This document shows positions 23,884-34,514 of a stretch of 64,000 nt of DNA, in pieces. The stretch lies in assembly GCA_949752745.1 (NCBI GenBank), contig OX457032.1:16346720-16410719 (forward strand), written 5' to 3'. The translations under genes and the position numbers were made by a program. This stretch comes from Protula sp. h YS-2021. Taxonomy: Eukaryota; Annelida; Polychaeta; Sabellida; Serpulidae. The notes under the pieces were generated by a model. That model saw only the letters and a list, made by a program, of their open reading frames with translations. It searched no databases and was not told where the DNA came from. Numbering within the stretch: the first letter of the stretch is position 1; each line of letters begins with the position of its first letter.

Positions 23884-25693
23884 CTAAGATTTAATTACCA
23901 TATTGTTTAACTGTTGACTTAGAACACCCATTTAAAGGGCTAGCAGGCAATGCAGTTTTAAGTATTATAAAATAGTAGTTAAATACATAAAACAGACTGC
24001 AACCAAGAAAGGTCTTTACAGCACATCGTTATAAATCTTATAATAAGGTAAACAATTTGCAATTAAATAAGAAAATATGATTTAAAATTGCAAGTAATTT
24101 ATGAGTAATGCGTGTAACTAGAACAACTGGAATATCAACATTGGCCGTAGCAAAAGCACAAATGATAACATATTAACACAATAACAAAGCTTTGAAACAA
24201 GTTGTCGTTTGTGAAACAGGCTGAAATTACCTTGTTGGGTTTAAAAGCTCATCATTTAGCTGGTTATAAAAATAATATTTAAAAATTGAAATACGAATTG
24301 AAGTATATATAATTTCCCTGTTCGGCAATTGAAACGCCCTAGATGAAAATAATGCTGGATAACAAAACTCAAGGAAGCAACATGTCATGTTATGAACCAA
24401 ATTCTGACCCAGTATTTTCAGCCACCTTTTTTTTCAATTTCAAAAAGGTGCAGTTTTGGAAAAGGGATCAGAGTAACATAGGACGGAGAAATGAATAAAT
24501 ACATAACCAGTAAAAGTATCTTTCAGAGCACTGATGTCCAAACAACAAGATAAGGCTCGAAGAGATACTGATTATAGTAAAACATTAATGGCCATTACTG
24601 CATGAATATGATGTTTAGCAGTGACTTTCAGTGATCGTTCAGTGTGAGCAAAGTATAAAAACCCAAGAAGTTTTTGTACTAATAATCATAAAACAAATCT
24701 TTAACTATAATGATTTCCTTCCAGACCAGCCAAATTTTCGTTATACAACGGCGTTCCTTAACACAGGTGGTCGCTAATCGATGTTTTACTATACCAAGCT
24801 TTACAAAACATAAAATTTATCTTAAAAATTATTTACAAAATGCGTCAGGCACACACACAGAAATTTGAAATCAAGCAATGCTTTAAGAAATTGAGACAGG
24901 CCATCAAAACGAGAGATCATCCAGATGAACTTTGACATCAATTTCCCTAGATTCACAAGAAGTGTGACACTCACACATACAAAAGCCACGAGGGTAAAGA
25001 CTGGATTTTCATCTTGAATGCCATCTCCAGGTTACTAAAATTGTATTACCCTGATGCGTTATGCATATGAACATATATAACAGGTGTGGATATCATTCGT
25101 GCAACCGTGTCGACAAGAAGCAACCTTATGCCATTTCGAAGGTGAAAAAAGTGTTGGAGTGATTTTAAATGGCCATGAAAATCTATTTAAAACTCGACCA
25201 TCGTTACTGCAGCAATCATTTCAACTCAATGAAAACATATTCAAGTAAAAAATACACACAAAAAAGTTTTACGTGACATTTTAAAATATCAGTGAAACTT
25301 GAAAAACAACAATGCCACGTGGTACAACGTCTATATTCTCTAGCAGCAGGCAATCTTTGAAGAATATACAACGAACCATCGCAGATACATGGATGCGAAT
25401 GATATACGGGCGAAAATGTTCATTTCTCTATCCCCCTCGGGAGATAATAACAATCGCCCTAGGCTTATCCAACCCTCGACAAATGAAACAGTTGCGGATC
25501 ACACAAGGACAGAACAAATGTGTCGATTACTACTTTTTATTGTCTATTGAAGTTTATCAAACCCTCGAAAAATGAAATAGCTGCGGATCACACAAGGACA
25601 GAACAAATGTGTCGATTACTACTTTTTGTTGTCTATTGCAGTTTATTGTCATAGCTTATGAGTAAGAAGAATACAATTTGGTGGGTGTATTAC

Positions 25694-25818
25694 CGGGATT
25701 AGCGGACTGTCGGAAGGATACCGGTAAATGTGCATATTATAAATAGTACTCTATATGTCCCATTTCATGGTGTGTTATGCCCATCCATGTCATGGTCACT
25801 TCAGTGCACTGCTTTATC
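25694..25818 (-). pseudogene. ACE-like zinc-site exon, unit 3 (one stop)
   Basis: 125 bp. It has an intact [11 protein letters not shown], then a single in-frame TAA at the same codon as the second stop of units 1 and 2, then LPVSFRQSANPG. It is the least decayed zinc-site copy but still interrupted. Confidence 0.8.
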
Positions 25819-27035
25819 CTGGCAAGTGATAAGGAACAAGACAAGAATAAATGCTAAATTAGTCTTGTAATTTGCTTGTTTAGTAGGTATAAAACTCAAA
25901 TCTACTTTATTAATGTAACATTAAAAATATAAGACACTACGCAGTTCAGTGCAATCTGTGAAATTGTGTATGAAATGAAAAACCATAGCTAATGCCTACA
26001 GAGCAACACATTTAAATTTTAAATATTATCATAAAAGGAATTTTGATTATTTGGGATAGTTTTTCAGCATTTTCCTAAACCTGCTATGTCCTTTGCTATT
26101 GCTGCTCATCTTGCGTATGCCACCAGGCAAGGCAACCTCAGTAAAAGAAGTTCATAAGTCATTTGATTGTTGTTATTTATTCGGCTTGCGCTGTGAGCAT
26201 ACTGGTCGCTATTATTTCTATCCATGTCAGGAGAAAAAAAGAGATGTTTTATAAATCAAATTTAACGCTCTGCATTTAGCGGATTACACGGGAATTTAAT
26301 GGTCGTTTTAAAAACTAATGGACACTCATGGCAACTGATTTGTACGTGAGTGATGGATATGTAATGTCTTTTTAGTGAAACTGTACTGTATACTGATTTC
26401 ATCAATGCTCTTATATAATGGTATTGTCAATGGATTGCCTGTTTTGTAATGCTTTTCTTGCCTGTTTTGTGGTACATGTTTGTCTGTTTCTTAAACCTGA
26501 TTGCCTGTTTTGTAAATATCCGGTTTTGACAACGAAAGACTGAAATAAAACTAGTGCAATGAAAAAATGACATCGTTCTCCAAAACCTTGATTCGCATTA
26601 AATTACAAAATTACTTGCTTAAAGAAGTTGAGTAAACTTTATTTATTCACTTATCCTGTAGTAACTGATCACATTCACAGGACCTTTGTTACGTTGTTGA
26701 AAATCAGTAAAAAAGTACGTTTATATCAGAATACCCATCCCTTCCAAACACCCGATGCGCCGAAGCACGAAAATCCTTGGTGACGTCACGTAACCTCTCT
26801 TTACATATCTACACTCAGTCTATTCTAAAATGCACGAAAGAACAATAAGAACCCAGGATATTAGATAAATCCCCCCCATCCCCTTCTTGTGGAATAGTGG
26901 GGCGATTTGGGTGCTGCAACGGCTTTTTGTAATACACTTGGATGACTTAACTAAACCCCTCCCCCATCGCTTTTATAACCTTAACTATACTCCCAGTTCT
27001 GCAATTTCAATTATTGTTGCTTATTGCAATGAAGG

Positions 27036-28787
27036 TCATTGTTTAAGTTTATAATTAGACATTCCTTTATAGCACACCGTAACTTTTCCGCCATTATTTG
27101 TCACAATGCAATCACCGTCACTTCCGGTCTGTATATCATAACATTCAATACCCCAAGCTCTATAACCCCTGTTTCCAGTAAACAAATGTTCCTGATCTAT
27201 TACGTTCCATGTTTTGAGTAGAGTCTGCGTTGCTACGGAAACCATCTCACTCCTTCCGGTTTCTAAAGAGAGCTCTTCTGTAGCAGGACCTCGTGTTTTA
27301 AAGTCAGTTGCTGGTAAAGTATCAAAAATACAATTATCTCCGATGTGGGTATGGAATGCTTGAGCTTGTTCATCAGATGTGAAGTCATCTTGAGCGGATT
27401 CGGAGGTTGTTTTTTCATCAAATGTTGGCATAGCAACAGGGGTTTCCTCGATGGTTGAAGGGAACACGTCACCAGTTTTGGATAGATCATGTGTTTGGAC
27501 CGGCGGAGCGAGGGAAAGATACTCAAAAACATTACCCATGTTATCCATTAAATCTATATCAGTGGAATCGGGTTTTGTAGTCTCTGTTAAATGAGATACG
27601 TGACTAGAAACGTCAAAATCACCACAGTCCGTTCCGATGGTTGGCACATGCGCATTGAGTGACACAACGCCGCACACCATTTCGCGCATGACAGAGGTAT
27701 TGGAATAAGGCTCTTCTAGATTAGAGACCCCTGGTTTGCTCACGCAGAGGGCGTGCATAGACGCATCATTGACTGCTGTGGTACCTTCACGAAAACCATT
27801 CATGATGATATCTGGCAAAGGACTTGTTGAGCTTTTCTTCCGTGTATTTCGCTCGGCATCATGAGAGTCCTGACTGTCTTCTTGCTGGATTTCATCTGTT
27901 TCTGTCAGTGTGTATCTGCCTACAAGACCCCTGTCACCTTCCGTCTGTGTGCAGCTGTCCATCAAAGTTCTGTCAGCTCCCGTCTGTGAGCAGCTGTCCA
28001 TCACGGTTCCTTCAGCTGCCGCCTGTATGCAGCTGTCAGCTCTAGCTCTCTCGGCTCCCGTCTGTGTGCAGCTGTCCATAATATTTCTGTCAGCTGCCGT
28101 CTGTATGCAGCTGTCCGCTACAGCTCTCTCGGCTCCCGTCTGTGTGCAGCTGTCCACCATATTTCTGTCAGCTGCCGTCTGTATGCAGCTGTCCGCTACA
28201 GCTCTCTCGGCTCCCGTCTGTGTGCAGCTGTCCACCATAATTCTGTCAGCTGCCGTCTGTATGCAGCTGTCCGCTACAGTTCTCTCGGCTCCCGTCTGTG
28301 TGCAGCTGTCCATCATAGTTCTGTCAGCCTCCGTCTGTGTGTTGCTGTCCATCACAGTTCTGTCAGCTGCCGCCTGTATGCAGCTGTCCGCTACAGCTAT
28401 CTCGGCTCCCGTCTGTGTGCAGCTGTCCACCATATTTCTGTCAGCTGCCGTCTGTATGCAGCTGTCCGCTACAGTTCTCTCGGCTCCCGTCTGTGTGCAG
28501 CTGTCCATCATAGTTCTGTCAGCCTCCGTGTGTGTGTTGCTGTCCATCACAGTTCTGCCAGCTGCTGTCTGTATGCAGCTGTCAGATACAGCTCTCTCAG
28601 CTTCCGTCTCTGTGCAGCTGTCCATCACAGTTCTGTCAGCTGCTGTCTGTATGCAGCTGTCCACTACAGCTCTCTCAGCTGCCATCTGTGTGCGGCTGTC
28701 CGCTACACCTTTCTCAGCTGCTGTCTGTATGCAGCTGTCAACCACAGCTTTTGATGTGGTTTGAGTGGAGACTTCACATTCACATTC
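27036..28787 (-). CDS. CXorf38-like gene, last exon with TQT repeats
   Basis: 1752 bp, acceptor TTATTTCTTCAG, 583 residues. The exon opens with ECECEVSTQTTSKAV. About 22 repeats of a 13-residue unit follow (consensus xDSCTQTGAERxV alternating with xDSCIQTAADRxV), so the higher-order unit is 26 residues or 78 bp. The non-repetitive tail of about 270 residues includes another ATQT and a terminal GYRAWGIECYD. The last 587 bp were copied into units 1 and 2. Confidence 0.8.
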   Translation of the reverse strand, partial: ECECEVSTQTTSKAVVDSCIQTAAEKGVADSRTQMAAERAVVDSCIQTAADRTVMDSCTETEAERAVSDSCIQTAAGRTVMDSNTHTEADRTMMDSCTQTGAERTVADSCIQTAADRNMVDSCTQTGAEIAVADSCIQAAADRTVMDSNTQTEADRTMMDSCTQTGAERTVADSCIQTAADRIMVDSCTQTGAERAVADSCIQTAADRNMVDSCTQTGAERAVADSCIQTAADRNIMDSCTQTGAERARADSCIQAAAEGTVMDSCSQTGADRTLMDSCTQTEGDRGLVGRYTLTETDEIQQEDSQDSHDAERNTRKKSSTSPLPDIIMNGFREGTTAVNDASMHALCVSKPGVSNLEEPYSNTSVMREMVCGVVSLNAHVPTIGTDCGDFDVSSHVSHLTETTKPDSTDIDLMDNMGNVFEYLSLAPPVQTHDLSKTGDVFPSTIEETPVAMPTFDEKTTSESAQDDFTSDEQAQAFHTHIGDNCIFDTLPATDFKTRGPATEELSLETGRSEMVSVATQTLLKTWNVIDQEHLFTGNRGYRAWGIECYDIQTGSDGDCIVTNNGGKVTVCYKGMSNYKLKQ

Positions 28788-31700
28788 CTGAAGAAATAAA
28801 TTGGCCATTATCAAATGAAGATTTATTCCTTACGCATTTTACCCTTAAGCTTTTACTTTTAACTCAACATTAGTCAAGATAATGATACCGGCTGGCCACG
28901 ACAAAAATAAAGAAGGATTTCAAAATTAGATTGCACTACAAAGGTCTCTCGCTAAACGCAAAGAAATGGGAATGGGCTTCTAAAAAGCATCATTATTCTT
29001 TACGGATATAATGCTTTATAATATATATTAAATACTTCCTACTTCCTGACTAATGCAAAATCCCAACCGGTCGCATTTCGCTACGATACGGCTGACGTCA
29101 GACAAGGTATTTATAGCCACTAATAGATCCAGACTCTGTTTCCTGTGTAACCACGTCAGCAATCCGGAAACATCTCTCCATATGCTCTAAAAGACAAAAC
29201 ACATACAGGTGGTTGCCTTGAAAAGCTATTTTCTTTTATTATGATTTCATATTTTCTTCTACTTGTTTTTTTATTGCATATGATTCTATTGCGCGTGTGA
29301 TTTTTTTACACATGTGATTTTGTTACATGTGTGATTTTGTTACACGTGTGATTTTGTTACACATTTGATTTTGTTATACATGTGATTCGAATACCTGCAA
29401 TTCAGGATTTCTAGCAGCGGTGGTTGCTAAGCGACAGAGGTGCCGTGCTACAGTCCGGCATTCATGTCTCGACCAATCGGACGTTTTCCTTTTATCCATG
29501 ACATCACAATCACTGCTCAGAATCTGTAATGACAGAAGTCACATTATTATTATTATTATTTCAGCCCTTTTTATAACGCGTTTTTCAGGATAACATAAAA
29601 ACGCAACAATATGACTAGATTGGTAAAAAGTATGTATGCTAAAACGGTTAATATAATTATGAAAACTAAAAGCATTCCAGACCAGATTAATACTGTTAAG
29701 AGTTGACGTAATGTAGTTACACATTGTAAGATCGTTTGAATAAATACGTATTTCATTTCTTCTTAAAAACAATAAAACTGTCAGTGTTTCGGAGATCGGA
29801 TGGGAGCTTATTCCACAACCGTGGACCTGCCACTTCAAAACTCGATATCCAGCGCTCGTAAGCCTGTAGCGGGTTCAAAGAGGAGATTCTGTGTTGCTGA
29901 GCGTGTGGATCTGGAGGGTTTATGGTACTTTAACAGTTCAGTTATATAATCGGGTGAAAGAGAGTGGATGGCTTTGTAGATCATGGTAATAATTTTATAC
30001 TCAATACGCTCTTTAATATTCAACCAGTGAAGGTGTATAAGAGCTGGTGTAATATGGTCAGTTCGTGCGGTGCGGGTGACTAAACGGGCAGCATCATTTA
30101 ACACCCTTTGCAGCTTATTCAGAAGGACAGCTGGCAAATTAATATACAGACTATTGCAATAATCTAGTTTTGATATAATTAAGGCGTGTACAATGGTTTT
30201 TGTCGTTTCCTCGGTCAAATATTTCCGAATATTCCAGAGCTCACGGAGATGGTAGCGACAAGATTTAACCACCTCGGATATGTGTTTATCAAGTGACAGA
30301 GTTTCATCTATGCTAACGCCGAGCTTTTTTGGCATACTTTGAAGCTGGAACTAAATCATCTACAACTTTAATAGAATCAATCTCAGCTTTTTTCCTGTTG
30401 TGCTCAGAACCAATAACAATGAATTCGGTTTTTGAGGCATTTAGTTTTAGTTTGTTGCTGTGCATCCAGGATGATATGTGTGATATGGCGTTTTCTAGGC
30501 ATTTACGCACAGAGTCAGCCTCGCCGTCCGACCTCGGATTCGCCGCCTTCCACAGCTGACTATCATCGGCGTAGAAATGAAATGCGATCATCAATAGACG
30601 TGCCAATGTTCCTAGGGGCTCTGTATATTTTTTGTAGGCTTGGGGCCCCAGTTTACTCCCCTGCGGAAATCCACACACTAGTTCTTTGCGAGTGGACTGA
30701 GAGCCATTTAAGGTGACTTGTTCAGTTCTACCTTTCAAGTAGGACTCAAACCAGTCTAGCGCGACCCCGTCAATGCCTTGTGAATTTTGCATACGTGCTA
30801 AAAATATCTGGTGGTATACTACATCAAATGCCGCAGATAGGTCAAGAAGTGCGAGCATCATATTACCGTTGTCTATTGCTTTTAGCATGTCATTAACTAT
30901 TCTCACAAGAGCATTTTTGGTGCTGTGCTTGATTTTGTATCCCGATTGCAAAGATTCGCCTAAATTGTTTGCCAGGAAATAAGTATCCAGCTGATTTATC
31001 ACGGCTTTTTCTATGAGCTTTGAGATAAACGGTAGGTTCGCGACTGGACGAAAGGACTTTGGTTCAAGTGGAAGGCTGGATTTTTTTATGCGAGGAGTTA
31101 CAATTACATGTTTGAGGTCATCTGGCATTTTTCCATTTTGAAGAGGCATGCTTATTATCTTCGCTATTACGGGTGCCAGCTCATCGTTGATGCTTTTACT
31201 ATATTTGTGGGAATTGGGTATTAAGCACAGGCTTTATTTGGACACTGTTTTATCATATTTTTCACTTCTTCAACGTCAGGAACCCGGAAGCTGGACAGTG
31301 TTGAGTTTATTACTGTTTCGTCGAAATCGAAACATCTGAGTGATGTATCCGGAAATTCACTTCGGATTTTGTCGATTTTTTGAATGAAGAAAGTGTTCAG
31401 GGAGTCTGAGAATTCGGAAGGAGGAACATCATCAGGGATTTGTACTAAATAATTTTTATGCAGAAGGTTATTCACTTTCCGAAAGAAATTTCCTTGATCA
31501 TTTCCTACTGTTCTTGGCGTTTTTTATGAATTTCCTCTGAATACCATGGTTGTTTTTTTTCTTTGACAGTGAGGGTTTTTATTGGCGCATGTTTATCTAA
31601 GAGTTTGCTTAAACATTGGTTGTATTGTTTTACTAACTTATCCAAATCGGTTGAAGGCCTACAAACTAGTTGGGAGTCAAGAATATCTTGCTTGAATTTC

Positions 31701-34469
31701 GAAACATCCAATTTCTTCAGATTCCGTGTTTCAAAAGTTTTAGATATATTTTCCCTGCTACTCGGAAACTGAATTTTGCAGTGTACGGCGAAGTGATCGG
31801 AGATCAAGCACTAACACCTGTTTGTTCAATTGTGAATTACCTGTTAATGAGGGATTCAACCCAAGTGAACCGTTGTATAAAGAAGACATTAACTTTAGTA
31901 TTTTTCCTTGAATTTTCACTTTGGCGGAGACCAATGGTATAGAGCTGAAAGATAATGTAATGTATAGTCTAATAAAATAATATTATATATAACCCAATAT
32001 AATGCCACCTCCCATTACAACATTGGCTCCCGCCCCATGTCACCTCCCCCACCGATGCCGCACCCCCCCCCCCCCAACCATGTCACCTCATCCACGATGT
32101 CGCCCCCACCATGTCACCTCACCCACGATGTCGCCCCCCCCCCCCACCATGTCACCTCATCCACGATGTCGCCCCCACCATGTCACCTCACCCACGATGT
32201 CGCCTCCCCCCCCCCCACCATATCAGCTCACCCACGATGTCGCTCCCCCCACCATGCCACCTCCACCACGATGCCGCCTCTGCACCATATCAACTCACTC
32301 ACGATGTCGCCCCCCCCCCTATATCAGCTCCCCCACGATGCCCCCTCTGCACCATGTCACCTCACTCACGATGCCAGCCCCCCCCCTCCACCTTGTCACC
32401 TCACCCACAATGTCGCCCCCCACTATGTCAGCATACCCACGATGCCGCCCCCCACCACCATGTCACCCACCCTTGCCATAGCATCGTGCTTATTCTGATC
32501 ATGGCCGCTGAACTGCCTCACGATGATGTCAAGTACGTCACGGAAGAGACCTGACATTTCCTTAAAAGTTCCCTCTTCTATCTGCATCGTCACTTGTTCC
32601 TCAATTCCCACGCACATCCTGATAAGCTGAAGCAAAATATAAAAAGGCTGTATTATTATTACCAGTATTATTATTATTTTCATTATTATTGTCATTATTG
32701 TTATTATTATTAATGTTATTATTGTTATTATTACTGTCATTGTTCTTATTATTATGTTTTTTTTATTATTGTAATAATGATGTTGTTGCTGGTGTTGGTG
32801 GTGGTGGTCGGGTTGGTGGTGGGGGTGGTGGTGGTCGGGTTGGTGTGTTGGTGGTGGTGGTGGTCGGGCTGGTGTTGATGGTGATGGTGGTTGGGTTAGA
32901 GTGATGGTGGTGGTGGGGGTGGTGGTGGTCGGGTTGGTGTGTTGGTGGTTGTGGTGGTCAGGTTGGTGTTGATGGTGATGGTGGTTGGGTTAGAGTGATG
33001 GTGGTGGTGGGGGTGGTGATGGTCGGGTTGGTGTGTTGGTGGTGGTGGTGGTCGGGTTGGTGTGGTGGTGGTGCTATTGTTATTGCGCACTCATATATGG
33101 TAACCAGTAAAAATGTCTTGAAGACCTACACTGTTTAATCTTCATAAATTTATTACAATTTGAAACATAGTTCTGGATGAGTATTGCAAATAAAGAATAT
33201 GGTGACTTATTTGCTTGTTTTGATAAGGGAATGAATTTTTATATCATATTCCTGTCTATATTAATGAGTAAATATTCTTCTATTTTTTTTGGTAATAATT
33301 ATTCACTATTTTCCTAATAAATTTTGAGTTCATTTGACAATTTTCATTAGGATAGCCCGTGATGGTATGGTCCCAGGTATTATTTTCAGTCTGGACCTGT
33401 GAAATCTCGTCATTTTGATCCGGACTGATAATTTGCCACCGTATTTTTTTCAGTTTTGAAAAAGCATGATATGCAGTTAAAAATATCTATTTATTCTGCT
33501 CTGCTCATTGCAAACATACGCACCTTCTTGATGCGTATAATGTGCTTAGCAGTCAGTCCTCCCTGTTGATCACGTGACCTGCGTACTGCCGTGTGTAGTG
33601 ACGTACAATTGACCAGGAAACTTAGTAAATGTTGTAGTTCCACATCCACTGCTGAACCAATCAAATCGCAGCAATCCTCTTCCTCACTCCACCCCTTCCT
33701 AAGGTCCATATGCTTAATTTCTGCCTCGGCAGAAGAATTCACAGATGTTGAAAAAGATCTGTTTAGGACTCTTGTTTCTTCGTGCGAGTTTGATTCTGTT
33801 TTCTCTAAGCTGTCTGTTTTGACGCGCTTTTGTGAGCGAATTACATCCGCTTTTACAGACGATGACGAACCTGCTTTTCCTGCGGTTCGCTTGTCCGTGG
33901 AGCGTCTTTTCCCCACTATCATGGTTTTGCCGTCAATGGTTATCCTGTTAGACTGAGCATGAACTGGTGCTTTTGTCTGTTCGACATTTGGCTTCGGTGG
34001 CGGTGTCGGATTTCGGGGTTTGGTTGGAACTGATTCAGCAGATTGCGCAACTTGAGTTGTGCCTCGCATTGTGTCTGTGTACTGTAAATTATCCGTACCC
34101 AAACTGTTCATGAAGCATTTCGTGAACTCCCAGTAGCAAAGCGGAAATTGTTGAATATTACAATTTGAAAAGCATATTTTATCCATGTGTGCATAGGCAT
34201 GAATTCTTGCAATTTCAGCAACCCACCTGCTGCAGATATTGTCGGGACAACTAATGGACCAACACTTCGTCTTCGGCACTCTCCGGGCATTAAACGATAC
34301 ATCTCCCGACTTACAAGTCTCGCAACGGGCGTGTGACTTTATCCACGTCGTTATGACGTCATGCCACAGTTCCTTGCCCTGCCATCTAACGATAGGTTCG
34401 AGAACTTGCTTAAGGAGTTCGATACATCTGTTTATTATTATCCAGTTTCTGTAGGCAGAATCAGCAAAC
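27036..34469 (-). CDS. CXorf38-like protein with TQT repeat array (three exons seen)
   Basis: Three exons join in phase: 33524-34469, 32471-32626 and 27036-28787, giving about 950 residues plus an unseen N-terminus. The first exon starts mid-codon after TCATCTCAG, so a short upstream coding exon must exist beyond 34469. An ATG at 34513 lies in the intron and is probably not the start. The first 130 residues resemble the N-terminal region of vertebrate CXorf38: AYRNWIIINRC, an RC..C pair, then PLCYWEFTKCFM. The RNxxxH HEPN motif of CXorf38 is not seen. A Lys/Ser-rich basic region follows, then a helical exon-3 segment, then about 22 13-residue repeats with TQT or IQT, then a non-repetitive tail. 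Exons 3 and 4 are separated by a LINE and a minisatellite. Function unknown. An AATAAA lies at about 26640. Confidence 0.75.
27900..28760. repeat. 39-bp coding minisatellite (about 22 copies)
   Basis: An in-frame 39/78-bp tandem repeat with strong nucleotide similarity (GCAGCTGTC and CCGTCTGTGTGCAGCTGTCC on the plus strand). It encodes the 13-residue TQT/IQT repeats of the minus-strand gene. Because the period is a multiple of three, the opposite strand is also open, which is a side effect. Confidence 0.95.
29286..29388. repeat. 17-bp minisatellite with CACGTG-like cores
   Basis: Five or six copies of TTACACGTGTGATTTTG with variants (ACATGTG, ACACATTTG) in the intron of the CXorf38-like gene. 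Confidence 0.85.
29535..31925 (-). mobile_element. 5'-truncated, decayed CR1/L2-type LINE
   Basis: On the minus strand from 31925: the end of an endonuclease domain (SDHFAVHCKI), a reverse transcriptase with LDLSAAFDVV, FPQGSKLGP and the active-site YADD near 30560-30577, then the C-terminal segment with a frameshifted GPRLWNKLP-type motif near 29800. The 3' end is an AAT trinucleotide tail at 29545-29565. The reading frame is broken into at least four pieces (breaks near 31500, 31210, 30330 and 29835), so it is inactive. The clade is judged from motif style only. It lies in sense orientation in the intron of the CXorf38-like gene. Confidence 0.85.
32005..32470. repeat. About 30-bp CCACCATGTCACCTCACCCAC minisatellite
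   Basis: About 15 diverged copies of a unit ending in CACGATGTCGCCCCC. It directly abuts the splice donor of the exon at 32471, and its unit contains donor-like GTGAGT/GTGGGT sequence on the minus strand. Confidence 0.9.
32471..32626 (-). CDS. CXorf38-like gene, middle exon
   Basis: 156 bp, 52 codons, phase 0 at both ends, acceptor TTTTGCTTCAG, donor GTGGGTGACA. It encodes a probable helix (MSGLFRDVLDIIVRQF). Its donor runs directly into a minisatellite built of similar sequence. Confidence 0.7.
32645..33080. repeat. (ATT)n then GGT-rich minisatellite
   Basis: ATT trinucleotide repeats run at 32645-32765. A GGT-rich block with units of about 60 bp (GTGATGGTGGTTGGGTTAGA) runs at 32785-33080. 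Open frames here are low-complexity artefacts. 33090-33520 is plain intron. Confidence 0.9.
33524..34469 (-). CDS. CXorf38-like gene, first visible exon (domain exon)
   Basis: 946 bp (1 + 315 codons), acceptor TCATCTCAG, donor GTGCGTATG. It encodes the CXorf38-like domain (residues 1-135: YRNWIIINR, CETC, CPDNICSRWV, CYWEFTKCFM) and a low-complexity Pro, Lys and Ser region with likely nuclear-type basic clusters (KRRSTDKR, RSQKRVK). Confidence 0.75.
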
Positions 34470-34514
34470 CTGAGATGAATATTACAACCCCTTTTCCTTT
34501 CTAACAAACACATT

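Larger units (their letters stand above)
22253..27622. repeat. Tandem segmental duplication, unit 3 (5370 bp)
   Basis: This is the unit continuous with the full CXorf38-like 3' exon. It is more diverged from units 1 and 2 than they are from each other. It has private changes, including a tandem duplication of about 95 bp near 25470-25660 and about 45 extra bases near 26430. The junction filler at 17281-17295 and 22238-22252 is the same 15 bp. Confidence 0.9.

Noticed and set aside
27910..28764. Plus-strand ORF of 284 codons across the repeat array
   Set aside because: It arises because the 39-bp repeat has no stop in that antisense frame. The minus strand has the acceptor, in-phase upstream exons and a non-repetitive tail.
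32002..32554. Overlapping proline-rich plus-strand ORFs
   Set aside because: They are frames of the CCACCATGTCACC minisatellite with poly-C tracts.
34470..34513. ATG at 34513 as the start of the CXorf38-like gene
   Set aside because: A good acceptor (TCATCTCAG) lies between it and the conserved domain, and the peptide before it does not resemble the family.
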